Of a stretch of 64,000 bases of DNA, positions 1 to 11,199 are shown in pieces. Within the stretch, counting starts at the first letter, position 1; each line of letters begins with the position of its first letter. Below the pieces are notes generated by a model, which did no database searches, had not been told where the DNA came from, and saw only the letters and a program-made list of their open reading frames with translations. The DNA comes from Carallia brachiata (lineage: Eukaryota > Streptophyta > Magnoliopsida > Malpighiales > Rhizophoraceae): NCBI GenBank assembly GCA_021464245.1, contig JADCRB010000006.1, positions 4,206,280 to 4,270,279 on the forward strand, given 5' to 3'. A program made the position numbers and the translations under genes.

Positions 1-1018
1 ATTTGGGTCCGTAGATACAGGGTCAAAACTGTCTAAAAAATTTATAAATCCTTTTCCGACTCGAATTTGGACCCTTTAGGGCTTATTTGAGGGGACTATA
101 AATACTGAAGTTACAGCAAACTTAGAGGACTTTTGGAGGCTACTCTTTTGAACAGAAAGACGATACAAAGAGAAGCGTAGAGACCAAAGAGGAGAGGAGC
201 ATAAGGAAGGAACACGAAGACGTCGGAAACGAGTTTTTCAATTCTTTCTCGTTTCTTCTTTCTCTTTTGAACTCTTGATGTTTATTATTTATTTATTTTC
301 AGTTTTTAGCATGAGTGGCTAAAATCCTAAGTAGGGTGAAAGGGATGTAACCTAGTTTAGGGTTGGATTATACAATTTTTGTGGATATTTTATAGTTCTT
401 TGGATTATATTGCAATTTCATGTTGAGAACTGGAATTGATTTATCTATTTTGCTCTTAAATATGCTTTTGTGCTTTATCACCATGAAAGTAGCCATAGGA
501 TATGTGTTGAGATCGATAGATGAGACACGAGTTGTGCACTAAATAGATAAACATATGAATTTTGAGTCAGAGATGAGATAAATTCATATGATGTTAATAA
601 AAATTCTCTGTTCTTAATAAGTTTAATCTGATTTGTGTGAGTTCGAGAGAAGATCACAATTAGATTGAATATGGTTAGGGTTGCTTGACAAAGAACACTA
701 ACTAAGTAAGAAGAATTGACATTTAGTTCAATTGTCCACCAAAATTTCATATAGTTCAATTCCTTCTAGGTGAAAGCCCATACCCCTAGTATTCTTATTC
801 TTGAACCATCTATATAGTGTCATTAGTTTTGTTTAATTAATTTAATTTTCTTAATTTAATAGTATTTATTTTCTTTTTATAATTTTCGCAACATCAATTT
901 TCTGCTCAAGCAACATAAATTACGATTATCCTCTGTTCCTTTGGGTTCGACACCTAAAGCATTCACCAGGATTTTATTACTACGATCGGCCCTGTACGCT
1001 TGTAGGATTTCATCCGGT
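1..1018 (+). repeat. Partial gypsy-type LTR (left end outside window)
   Basis: This looks like the promoter-proximal to 3' part of a Ty3/gypsy LTR. A TATA-like CTATAAATAC lies near 98. The sequence ATGAGTGGCTAAAATCC near 310 and the closing block (GGTTCGACACC, then TTATTACTACGATC and GTACGCTTG at about 944-1000) resemble the ends of plant Tat/Athila-group LTRs as I know them. No gypsy coding sequence follows, because copia coding sequence starts immediately after. Assignment rests on remembered family style, not an alignment. The minus-strand reading frame at 478-759 has no support. Confidence 0.5.
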
Positions 1019-1019
1019 C

Positions 1020-2938
1020 AAAGAGAAAACACATATGATAGTGATAAGAATGAGAAAAAGAATGAGGGTAATGATTGTGTTGCTACCACATCTACTTTTG
1101 GTGCAGATAACCTCATTATTATCTGTGACAGAGATTTGATCAATTTGACATTTTATGACACAGATTGGGTGACCGATTGTGGTACCTCAATTCATTTTAC
1201 ATCTTACAAGGAGTTATTTTTAAAGCATATACACATAGCAATTATGGGGTGTTGAAGATGGGTAATAATGACTTAGTAGGAATTGTTGGCATTGGTGTTG
1301 TTTACTTGAAAACTAGCAGTGGAGCTCAGCTAACATTGAGGGATGTTAGACATATACCAAATTTTTGTTTGCATTTGATTTCATTAAGCATATTTGATGA
1401 TAAAGGTTATTGCAGTACCTTTAGAGATGGTCAGTGGAAGCTTACTAAAGGCTCTTTGGTTGTGGCTCGTGGTAGAAATGCTCCAATTTATATATCATGA
1501 AAGCTTCTATCTTTAAGATGTTGTGAATGTAGTAGAGAATGCAAAATCCACTGAATTGTGGCAAAAGCAACTTAGCCACATGAGTGAAAAATGCATGAAT
1601 AGCTTGGCAAGGAAAACCTAGCTTTCAGGTTCGACAAGTGCAATTTTGAAGAAGTGTTTTCATTAGTTGGCTGGGTAACAGAGTATAGTCACATTTAGGA
1701 GTCACCCGCCTTGTAGAAAGTCAAAGTTGTTTGAGTTGGTGTATTCGGATATTTGTGGTCCTTTGAAGGGAAGGTTACTTAGTGGTGCTCTTTATTTTGT
1801 GACTTTTATTAACGATCACTCTAAGAAGACTTGGGTTCATGCTTTGAAGACTAAGATCACATCTTTGATGTTTTCAAGCAATTTCATGCCTTAGTTGAGA
1901 GACAGATTGGAAAGAAGCTGGAATATGTTTGTACTGATAATGGTGGTGAGTACAGTGGCCTATTTGATGATTATTGTTGGGCTCATGGGATTCGACAATA
2001 GAGGACACTTCCCAAGACAGCACACTTGAATGGCTTAGTTGAAAGGATGAATAAAACATTGATTGAGAGGGTTAGATGTTTATTCTCAGATGCAGAGCTG
2101 CCTAGATCCTTTTAGGGTGAAGCCTTGAGTACAGTGACACATGTGATCAACTTGTCTCCCAGTGTTTCTTTGCATGGTAATGTTCTAAATAGAGTTTGGT
2201 TTAACAATGAGTCTCTTATAATCATTTACAGGTCTTTAGCTGAAGGGCTTTTGTTTATCTCCCTAAAAATGAACAAGCAAAGTCAGATGTGAAGACTCGG
2301 CAATGTGTCTTTGTTGGTTATGGTGAAGATGACTTTGGGTATCGATTGTATGATCCAGTTGAAAAGAAGCTTATTACAAATAGAAATGTTGTGTTCTTTG
2401 AAGATCACACTATTAAAGACATTGAGAAGGCAGCTTCCCAGGATATAGATAGCTTGGTTGATATTGATCAGTTACTTAAACACCTTTATTTGATCCAGTT
2501 GATGTTCAGGATGATATTTAGGAACATGATGAGAATGTTCACCAAGATTATGGCAATATGTAGGGTGCAGGTGATATTGATGCTACCATAAAAGATCATC
2601 TGCTTGTAGCTCCACCTGTAGATCTAGTAGAATTCCAGTGCTTTCTACTTGGTACTTTCTTTATACATATGTGTTGCTTACTGGGGGGAGAGAACCAAAG
2701 CATTATAAAGAAGGTGAAAGTGAACACAAGTAGCATTGGTTTGAGGTCATAATGATGAGGTAAAGAAATGTTTGTATGGTTTGAAACAAGAGTTAATACA
2801 ATAGTATAGGAAGTTTTGAGTCTTTTTTGAGGGAGCATGGCTACATGAAGACTACTTCTGAACATTGAGTTTTGAGTCTGAATTATGTCCTTTAATGGCC
2901 AGAAGGGCCATTACCTCCACATAGTTTGGAGGGGAGAA
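1020..2938 (+). pseudogene. Ty1/copia polyprotein remnant (protease, integrase, trace of RT)
   Basis: This is a decayed copia Gag-Pol copy that has lost its 5' LTR and gag. In order: a protease-like start (DWVTDCGTS near 1165, where copia proteases normally have D-S-G), a frameshift at about 1215-1250, then VLKMGN...VARG to 1497. Next come the GAG-pre-integrase segment LWQKQLSHMSEK (about 1556) and an integrase core whose three acidic residues are visible: VYSD (about 1740), TDNGGEY (about 1935) and LVERMN (about 2038). Several stops interrupt it. The segment CVFVGYGEDDFGYRLYDP follows at 2304. A short RT trace, KCLYGLKQ, is at about 2766, after which most of RT and all of RNase H are missing. 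A polypurine tract TTGGAGGGGAGAA (2926-2938) precedes the LTR. The family is secure; exact breakpoints are not. Confidence 0.88.
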
Positions 2939-3972
2939 TTATTAAGTCTTAGGTCCCTTCCTATGTAGAGAAAGCTCAAGTTAGGTTTTGGTGTAGCCCA
3001 ACAAGGGGTATTTTGTTCCATAGCCCAAAATGCTTAATTAGTGTATAAATATATGTTTAGGTCGCTGGAAAATCTAATTTGAGAGAGAGATGCTACATAA
3101 TAGAGAGAAAAGAGAGAGTTGTGGCTGCTGGAAATCTTTCCTACTTGAGACAATCATTTTTGACCTCATAATCAGAAGGAGAGTCGCAGTTCGACCAACC
3201 TGAAATTTGGTAGGTTGATAAAGGACAAATAATACTTGGTTTTGAATGGCGAAGATCGGATTTTGTTGACTATAAGTTTGCGTTTTTATCAGTTTTCATG
3301 GGTCTGCATTTTGGACAATTTTTTTGCTTGCAGTTTTGATCAAACTTGCAATTGGAAGGTGATTTGTGGTCCAATTAAGCTGATTTTTGGTCAGTATGTA
3401 GGGGACACATATATCTTGACTATGGATGGTTGAATTGTTGTTTGGAGTTTTACACGGCAGGTTTTTAGGTCAAACTTGCAACTTGAATTTCTGGAATTAT
3501 TCTATTCTCTTGTTTGTGACGGTTTTGGTGAAACCGTGTTGATAAATAACCATCTGTGGTCCAATTGAGCTAACATTTGCTTAGCTGATAGGGGACATTT
3601 GGAAGTTCAGTTTGTACGATTAGATTGTTTTTTTAAGGGCTGCATCTTGGGTTATTGTTGACAGAACATGGCTAGTCTGTCTTGGAGCCTTCTCAATTGT
3701 TACAAATCAAGGTTATTTGATTTGTTTGATGTGTTTGAGGTTGTGTACCTCTTGTAAAACTCATTTACTGATTATAGTGGAGTTGGTTTCTGGACTGAAA
3801 TATCTCGTGGTTTTTACCCTTTGATTTGGAGGGGTTTTTTACGTAAATATTTGGTGTATTCTCTTTTGTGATTGCTTATTTGCCATATTTGTTATTCAAA
3901 CGGTTCCTCACAAGTTCAAGCGAGTGGGAGAGGCTTTCTGGGATATTTGACTTTGTTGCCCCTCTCCCAACA
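2939..3972 (+). repeat. 3' LTR of the copia element
   Basis: It starts directly after the polypurine tract and ends at CCCAACA near 3972. A TATA-like GTATAAATATATG is at about 3040. The segment near 3770-3840 (GATTATAGTGGAGTTGG, then ATTTGGAGGGG and ACGTAAAT) matches the R/U5 block common in plant copia LTRs. Between them is a block present in two clear copies (about 3366 and 3556, sharing GTGGTCCAATT and AGGGGACA) and one degenerate copy (about 3196). No 5' LTR partner is visible, so the boundaries are inferred from the tract and the end motif. Confidence 0.65.
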
Positions 3973-4809
3973 ATTATAGCAATTCCTAGAATGACAGTAA
4001 CCACAACACAGTTATTGCTGTGTAGAATTATATTCAAAATGTTTCAAGATTGGCAAATCAGGTTGTTGATCCATCATAAAAACAAGGAGTTATTAAGCAA
4101 CAAATAGATGTGATTGTGTATCTGAACCAAAAATGCTAGACATTGTGCAATGCCCACTAAATTCTTTGTTGTAAATTTCCTCCATTTATCAAAAAAGAAA
4201 ATGAAAGAAAGAAACAATAGAACACAAAAAAAAATCCCTTTTAGCAATTGGGACAATGGGAACTAATTGGACTATGCTTGTTAATGACCCAATCGCTGAA
4301 TTTTTTAAGCGAGAATACCAAATTTGAGATTCTTACAAATGCAAAAGCGTGAAATTGAGTCTCAATCTCGCCTTCAACATTGTAAGTAAATAATTTTTAT
4401 GTGTCAATGATACAAATTTTAGGCATTAATTAATGGTGGTTGAAGAAACTGAAACTAAAACTGTAAGAACATACAAAAAAATGTACCTCTACAAAATACA
4501 GGAATTGAATTGGTAGAGATAGCGTTCCTGTATGCTCAAATTGCAGCAGTAGCAACATCTTGGCTATAAGCAACACAAATAATTGCACACCCCATCACAT
4601 CAGGGAATTTGACTTCATCTTTCTTCACACAAAAATGAGCTTGACAATGTGGGGAAATCTATACTGACCCATGTTGATCATAGCCACAAACAAGAAGCTT
4701 CATGTGTCCGTTGAATGTGCAACCACCGTTGAAGCTTTGATTAGAAGTGGAAGATTAGTTTTTTAGAGTGAGTAGTGGTTTTGTGGGGTTCGCTAGGCAG
4801 TTGTGATTC
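3973..4809. other. Unassigned sequence
   Basis: No supported gene is seen. A minus-strand stretch at about 4540-4740 reads open for some length but contains stops and matches nothing I recognise. The rest is AT-rich non-coding sequence. Confidence 0.4.
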
Positions 4810-4812
4810 TTA

Positions 4813-5669
4813 GGGGTGTTTGATTTTGCTGTTGGTAATTGTTATTGCTAATTTTTTGTTGTTATTATTATTACTGATTGCTATTACCTTTTGTTGTTGC
4901 GGAGAATAAAATGAAATTATTAATTCTTAGTTAAATTAATATTAGCTGTTACTGATTAAAGAATAAAATGACCATTTTAGACATTCAAATTCTATTTTAT
5001 TATAATCCTTTTTTATCTTTAAATTTATTTAAACTAATTTTATAAAAATGAATCTTATATATTTATAAGTAAGAATTTATCAAATGTTTGACTTGAAAGT
5101 GAATTAAAATTTATAATAAAAAATATTATTTTTACAAATATTCTCTTTATTAGAAATATAGTATCAAAAAAATATATTTTTTTTATAAGTTACTATTTAC
5201 ACAATAAAAAATAAAAAGGAAAAAAGACAAAAAAAAAAAGAGAAGTCATGTCTATTTATCAACACAATATTGTTTTTATTTTATTAATTAATATTTACAA
5301 ATAAAATAATAATACTTTATTACTTTTACATGAAAAAAGCTGAAAAAATAATGCTCAGCTAATTGTCCCGTCTGTTTCACAAGCATAAGGTAGTATTGTA
5401 ATTATGTACAAAGTGACAAGTCGTAGAGGTATGATTTTGTATTGTGCAGGACATGTCATCACCCATTATTCATTAAGGTTAATTGTGTAATGTTAACTTT
5501 TATTAGCTACTGATGAAAACAAAACGTAACTTACGCTTGTTTTTTCAATCAGCCACTTTTCAAGTCATTTATTAGCAATTGGCAACCTTTGAAAATTTAA
5601 CCAAACACAACAATTCCCACTTTTCAAACAAGCAATAGCAACAATAGTAATACAAAACCAAACAACCCC
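4813..5669. mobile_element. PIF/Harbinger-like non-autonomous element with TTA target duplication
   Basis: The left end GGGGTGTTTGATTTTG is inverted at the right end, which reads GGGGTTGTTTGGTTTTG on the other strand. Both ends are flanked by TTA (4810-4812 and 5670-5672), the 3-bp duplication expected for PIF/Harbinger elements. Inner arms continue the inverted similarity (GGTAATTGTTATTGC against CTATTGTTGCTATTGC). The interior is AT-rich and non-coding, so it would depend on a transposase made elsewhere. Confidence 0.7.
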
Positions 5670-5672
5670 TTA

Positions 5673-6470
5673 AATGACTTGTGAAGTTATGACTGTAAGA
5701 GCGTTTGGCCCATCATTTTTGGAAATATTCATTGGAAAAATGTTTATGGCCATGTAATGGGACTCATGTTTATTTGTGACAAAACCTATGATTATAGATT
5801 TATTAGAAAAAAAATAATTTTATATTACATACAATATAGTTTATATTATATAAATAATATTTTGTGTAATATAAAAAAAGATTTATAGTGATATAACAGA
5901 TGTTTATGTAAATTATTTTTATATTATATAAAACTAGATTTATTAGTATTTATAGATTTTACATTTAAATTTTTAGGAAATTTTGAACTTACCGTAAAAT
6001 AATAATAAACTAAATTGAATAATTCGAAATAAAAATATGCAATATCACATTTTTTAATTTTATTTTATCATATAAAATTTTCAATAATAATTAATTAGTT
6101 AGATCATTTTTATATTTATTTCATTATACAATATTATCGATAATGATTAATCACTAGGTAATTATAAACAACATAAGCATTTCCAGCTTAAAGAATTACT
6201 CAAAAACAATTGCTTTTGTAATTATAACATACTAATAACTAATATTTGACCCATGCAATGCACAAGTTTATCATAGTGAGTTTGCCATATTTATTTGAAA
6301 GTATATTTTTGTTTATATTTTATTTAAAAAGAAAAAATAAAATGACTTAAAAAAAGTGTTGACAAGTCTCTTTTTTGCCATTGTTTGGACCATTTGCAGC
6401 CATAATATAGAGGCTTTACTTTAACAGGACAAGGTTGGTGCACCCAAACTTCAATTGAGAAACTAAAAAA
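5673..6470. other. AT-rich non-coding stretch
   Basis: No gene is visible. A sequence GAGCGTTTGGCCCATCA near 5700 resembles the end of a short inverted-repeat element, but I could not find a convincing partner end. Confidence 0.4.
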
Positions 6471-6477
6471 TTTACTC

Positions 6478-7675
6478 ATGGATGAAAAAACCTTGGCGAA
6501 ACAAATGGTCGGAGTGCAAATAAAAGAAGAAAAAGAAGCTCTTTTACTGGTTAAAAAAAAGTGGTGTCACAAACCCAAAAAGCTTACGAAATTAAAAAAT
6601 AACGAAGAAGAGGAGTCAACACGACAACAAGAGAGGAGTACCCAATCAAAGGGAGTTTAAATGCATCGAAATCAAGATTGGCAACAGAATAAAGATTCAA
6701 AGAGGCAAAACATCGAGTGCTACAACTGCAGAAAGAGAGGAAACTATGTAAGAGTGTGCTAGTTCAAGAAGTAGAGAGTGCAAGGAAACGTTGTAAGGTC
6801 TAACAAAAATTTGGAGACATGTTGCACTGAAGATCAATGAGACTTGCAAGTATCATTTGGCGGTAAAAGAAATTGCCATAAACGTTTCAAATAGTGGAAT
6901 CGAGAGTTGGCACCAATAAGGAGAAGTTGTTTTGAATACTACAATAGTAGATAAAGTTGAGGGTAGTCTTCTCGTGGATGATGACTTCGTTGATGAGGTT
7001 AATGGACAAAGTAGCAAGACGGAATATAAGATGGCAACTAGTGAAGGCCTTAGAAGAAAGCTTTGTAGCTTGTGCTGAAGTAACATGTAATTATTCTACC
7101 ACCAAACAATCAATAGAAGGATTTGGTGCATCTGATGTCGTTGACTATACACTTGATTTGGACAAGTTGAAGCTAGAAATGAAAGTGTTGCAAAGTAACC
7201 TAAGTTAGACATAGATGAAGATTAGAAGATTAATGAACGAAAATAATCATTTGAAAGCTATAATTGAGAATTTGAAGAGAAAATCTTCTAAAAGAAAGAA
7301 GTATCCTTTTACAAATGAGAGAGATACACTTCGGAGAGAATAATGTAAAATAAGTAATCAATAACAAACAAGAAGGTAGGAAACCGATTAAAATGGGCTG
7401 AAGAAGAAGCTCCTCAAAATATGTCGTAGATCGAAGACTACCACACCCAATGATAAAGCTTAAGTGCACTATACTGGGACATTACTTAATAAGAGTCAGT
7501 TCATGGCAAGACAAGAGTACACAAACAAAAGGATGGGGTACTATTTCAATTGTGGTCGAGATGGACATTAGGCTAGAGATTGTCAAGACTACAAGAATAA
7601 TTCCAAGAAATGAAGATGTGGTCAAAGTTATTCTCGATCACCTGTAAGATCACGCTCTTTTTGGCATGGTAGAAG
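6478..7675 (+). pseudogene. Decayed CCHC zinc-knuckle coding relic, probably gag-like, left part
   Basis: A lysine/glutamate-rich segment (6478-6660) is followed by a zinc-knuckle-like CYNCRKRGNYVRVC (about 6721), in which the expected His and Gly positions are altered. After several stops a second knuckle appears near 7550 (FNCGRDGH, stop, ARDC), with its first Cys changed. The chain then becomes Arg/Ser-rich (SYSRSPVRSRS). Two knuckles separated by a lysine-rich helical stretch resemble plant copia gag, but an RS-type zinc-knuckle host protein is also possible. The frame is broken by stops and by insertion of the LTR element after 7675. The Arg/Ser stretch resumes at 10498. Confidence 0.55.
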
Positions 7676-8037
7676 TGATGGAGAACAAATTAAGAAGATT
7701 CCTATTATTCCGGAATTTGTTAATATTTTATATTTATAATTATATTTTATTAAGTTAGATATTATATCATTTAGAATCCTATTTACTGTTATTTTGTAAT
7801 TGGAATTTTATTCCTAATTAGTTAGTTTAGTCTAGCTCTATAAATAGGAACCAATATCAGTTTTATTATTCAGTCTACATATGAGAATTGATAATTGATA
7901 TTGATCTTTTTGAACAAACGCAATTTTCGTTTGTTTGCGGGTGGATTCCTACGTGAATTACGGATGGATTCCATTATTTTTCTATTTTTCAGGTGGATTC
8001 TTGAGTTGTTCGTCAATTTCGTGTTCGTCTTATATCA
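7676..8037 (+). repeat. 5' LTR of the nested element
   Basis: It begins TGATGGAGAAC and ends TATATCA. It shares with the 3' copy the TATA block CTCTATAAATAGGAACC (about 7836) and the motif GGTGGATTCC, present three times near its end. It lacks the TA microsatellite found in the 3' copy. Confidence 0.8.
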
Positions 8038-8050
8038 GTTTGGTATCGAG
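8038..8050 (+). other. Primer-binding-like site
   Basis: GTTTGGTATCGAG immediately follows the 5' LTR. It resembles the TGGTATCAGAGC complement of initiator methionine tRNA used by many plant LTR elements, with a deletion and changes. Confidence 0.5.
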
Positions 8051-10054
8051 TAAATCTTGATCCAAGCCGTTTATTATCTATAAGCTATACGCAAGAGCTT
8101 CCAAATTGTGTTCCTACATCGAAATCTAACCTTGTTTTCCTGCAAAATACTCAAAAACCATCAAAAAATCACAAAAAAACCCACCCAGTTTTTAAACAGC
8201 CTCCATAGTTCGCCAAAGAACTACCACCATTGCTGTATGCCGTCGCCGCCCATCATCGACGACACCCAAAAACCAACTCCCCAAACTCACCATTCCCTGA
8301 TCCACCCCAATTCAATCTCCATGCACTGATTGCTGGCTGGAAACCACCTAAAAAAGTTGCCCAAAGTCACTAGGTAACCCATGCATTGCCGCCTCTCAAC
8401 TGCACTACAGTTTGCTGCTGTCTACCAAAACCAGCCTAAAAAGACCTTTTGAACTTTGATAGACCCTTCCCAAACTTCAGCACGTCAGTCGGAAGCCTCA
8501 CCGTCAATGTTTGTCAATCTTTTTTCCACAGGCTGCTATTTTGATCGATGTTCTTCCTTGTTTAGGCCTCCCCTGACCTCACCAGTGCTTGCCTAACCTG
8601 TTCACCCTGACCAGACCTCGCCGGCGTTTCTTTGGCTTGTAAGAGCCCATCGTTCCTCTCGCTGGAGCCTTGATGTCATCGGCTTCTTTGTTGCTTCATT
8701 GTTCAACCCGTCGCATCATCCTTTATGTAATCTCATCATTCAGAATTCACAGGTAGTGTCGCCTCCTTCTGCTCTACTGACCCTGCTGGTGACACGTCCT
8801 ACAGTCTGTTGGAGATCTCGTCGAAGCTACCATAGCTGTCAATTTGTTCATCTTTTGCTACTCTTTTATTATTATTTTAAGCCATTTAGTTTTCAGTTTA
8901 ATTTTTAAAAAAAATGTCAACCAAACATGTGTTCCTTCGGTCTATTTTCAGAGTAAAAAATAAAAAAATTTATTTGTCGTCAGTGTAAGGTATATCGGTT
9001 AGTAAGAAATAGGATGCATGAACTCTCCCCACACTATATAATAGCGAAAAAGTACGATTCATCATCATGTAATAAGACTGCATCTTAGCCTCACTAAGAT
9101 GGTAAGAGAATATCGATTCTTGAAACTTTTGCTAAGATGTTGTCTTATTACATGATGATGAATCTAGTTGTGATTCATTGATTGTTGACACCACTTCCTT
9201 ACTAGTATAAGAGATTATCATCCACGGAGAGTCTTTACTCTAATAGAAGAAATTATAATCCATGTGCTTGAAAACAATAAGAATATATCTTCTAACTTCC
9301 TTTTTCCACTATTATGTAGTGTGGGGAGAGTTCATGCATCCTATCTCTTACAAGTTTGGAGAACGAATCCTTTGAAGTTGTGCTTTTAAGATTTAACCTT
9401 ACTTGGTGCATGCTATGAAAATGTTTAGCATATCTTTCAATTATTATAGTAATGTTGTTGCTGCCATTTGTCAAGATATGTTGGAGATTGATGCACAGAT
9501 TGATGTTCATGTTATACAAGATGAGTTATTACTCTCGTTGCTCAAGGTGTGGTTGAAGATCACTCACGTGTTCTAGTCAGTAAATTTAGTGAGATCATCC
9601 AACTTGCAGCTGAATCAGTTCATATTGGTGTTTTGGAATTGACATCCCACAATCTTCTTCTTCTCATTGAAAATGAGCCCGAAATAGGCACATCAAAATT
9701 TTCAAATAAAGTTGATCTATTAGAAGAAGTTGATCACATGGTTGATGAAACAACAACAGATATGTCTTTACCTCAAGATGTTGATTTGGTTGCTTTGATG
9801 AATCTATCATACCATTTATGAGTAGTAAGAATATATATGTTGAAGAAGTTGTTATTTCTCTAGACTTTTTCAAACCAGTTGTGACTGGCAAGGTTGCAAA
9901 ATTGCGAAAGAATTTGATTTTGTCATTCCTTTGAAGTTTTAATTTCTAATTTTTCTACAGAATTGTTGTAGTTTGTTTCGTTGCTACTGCCTCCATTTTT
10001 TTCTGCAAATTTTCTCCAGTTTGAAGCCAGTTCTTTCTCATTCTCCCCACCTCA
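8051..10054 (+). other. Non-coding interior of the nested LTR element
   Basis: The first kilobase is C-rich for this window (for example CCGTCGCCGCCCATC near 8237) and has short open frames with no recognisable domain. A reading frame at 9549-9821 (90 codons, acidic, containing repeated DLLEEVDHMV-like stretches) is open but unrecognised. The interior holds the fold-back described separately. I see no gag knuckle, protease DSG/DTG, RT YxDD or integrase motif. Confidence 0.55.
9009..9347. mobile_element. Nested fold-back (MITE-like) element
   Basis: The outer arms (about 9010-9045 and 9312-9347, sharing GGATGCATGAACTCTCC and its complement) are inverted over about 36 bp with one or two mismatches. 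An inner pair (about 9055-9092 and 9131-9166, sharing ATTCATCATCATGTAATAAG and its complement) is also inverted. The transcript could fold into two stacked hairpins. Confidence 0.7.
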
Positions 10055-10089
10055 AAATTTGAGGACGAAATTATTTGAAGCAGGGAGAA
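10055..10089 (+). other. Polypurine tract region before the 3' LTR
   Basis: AATTTGAGGACG followed by GAAGCAGGGAGAA directly precedes the 3' LTR. This is the expected position and composition for plus-strand priming. Confidence 0.6.
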
Positions 10090-10135
10090 CGATGGGAAAC
10101 AAAAAAAGAAAATTTCTATTATTCAGGAATTTATA

Positions 10136-10181
<46 letters not shown>

Positions 10182-10492
10182 GTTTTATTAAGTTAGATAT
10201 TACATTATTAGAATCCTATTTAGAGTTATTTTCTTAATTATAGTTATGTTCTAATTATAACTTTATTCTTAGTTAGTTTGTTCATTTTAGCTCTATAAAT
10301 AGGAACCAATATCAATTTTATTCAGTATGCTTATGAGAATTGATAATTGATATTGGGTTTTCTGAATGAATGTGACTTTTGTTTGTTTGCAGGTGGATTC
10401 CTGCGTGAATTACAAGTGGATTCCCATTATTTTTTCTATTTTTTTGGGTGGATTCCCGAGTTGTTCATCAATTTCGTGTTCGTCTTACATCA
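10090..10492 (+). repeat. 3' LTR of the nested element with TA microsatellite
   Basis: It aligns along its length with the 5' copy (CTCTATAAATAGGAACC, GAATTGATAATTGATATT, GGTGGATTCC repeats, ending CTTACATCA). It contains a (TA)n run at about 10141-10176 absent from the 5' copy, which accounts for much of the length difference. The first base appears mutated (CG instead of TG). Confidence 0.78.
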
Positions 10493-10620
10493 AGAAGTCG
10501 TAGCCAAAGCCCAACTTACAGTAAGAATAATAACTACAACCAGTCAAGATCTTCATGCTCAGTGAGAGAGCAAATCGTTGAGAATCATTCAATTATGAGC
10601 AAAAGAATAGTTTACCATTA
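10493..10620 (+). pseudogene. Right part of the split CCHC/RS relic
   Basis: Reading continues past the target duplication as an Arg/Ser/Asn-rich chain (SRSQSPTYSKNNNYNQSRSS), continuing the SRSPVRSRS stretch interrupted at 7675. It loses its frame after about 10620. Confidence 0.5.
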
Positions 10621-10959
10621 AAAAATACGAAGTGCAACTTAATATTCGATAAAGGAAACCTTGATAATTTTCACCCGCATCTCAGAATGACAAGAAAAGA
10701 AACTCGTGTTGAAGGGAAGAATTGAAGATCAACACAAGAGTGAAGTGTTCTAGAAATGAAGCCATGCTTATGAGGGAAAAGAAGGTTCATAAAAAATATC
10801 TAATTTAGTTCCACTTACTAAATCATTTCTAGACCATTCTTAAAAGCTCTCCACTATGCACTGATCAACCTTGAAGCTTCTTCACCGACTTCAATATTCT
10901 TGAAATCTCTACAAGTGTGCAACAACATAGGTAGTCTAGAATCTTAGCTGACTTTATAA

Positions 10960-11190
10960 CTAGTATAAATAGGATAGTGTGTTGTGTAATTCAATCAATC
11001 GAGTGAGTGGAACCAAGCAAATATAAATAAGTGTGTGTGATGTGACTGATGTGAGAAAGAGAGACAATACAGTGAAGTGTGTTTAGTGAGTGTTGTGAGA
11101 GTAAAAGAGAGGGCGTAGTGAGATAGAGAGAGATGTTACTAAGAGTGAGTAGTGTGTGTTATTGTACAATAAAAATAATAAAGTGTGTTT
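10960..11190 (+). promoter_or_regulatory. LTR-like promoter and polyadenylation block
   Basis: A TATA box AGTATAAATAGGA (about 10970) is followed by GTGT/GAGAG-rich leader sequence and an AATAAAAATAATAAAG signal at about 11169. A TATA-to-poly(A)-signal spacing of about 200 bp is usual for an LTR R region. It may be the 3' LTR of the element that carried the CCHC relic. A pararetrovirus-type terminal promoter is an alternative. No second copy was found in the window. Confidence 0.3.
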
Positions 11191-11199
11191 GTTTTTGGG

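Larger units (their letters stand above)
7676..10492 (+). mobile_element. Non-autonomous LTR retrotransposon (LARD-like), nested
   Basis: Two direct LTR copies (7676-8037 and 10090-10492) flank an interior with no protease, RT or integrase. The insertion has a perfect 5-bp target duplication AGAAG (7671-7675 and 10493-10497). The tract before the 3' LTR contains 'AATTTGAGGACGAAATT' and a purine run, the style of gypsy chromovirus 3' ends. The interior starts with a TTTGGTATCGAG primer-binding-like site. It splits the CCHC/RS relic, so it is younger than that relic. Confidence 0.8.

Noticed and set aside
4540..4740. Minus-strand stretch containing MGCAIICVAYSQDV
   Set aside because: Reads open for a while but has stops and matches no family I can name; too weak to call.
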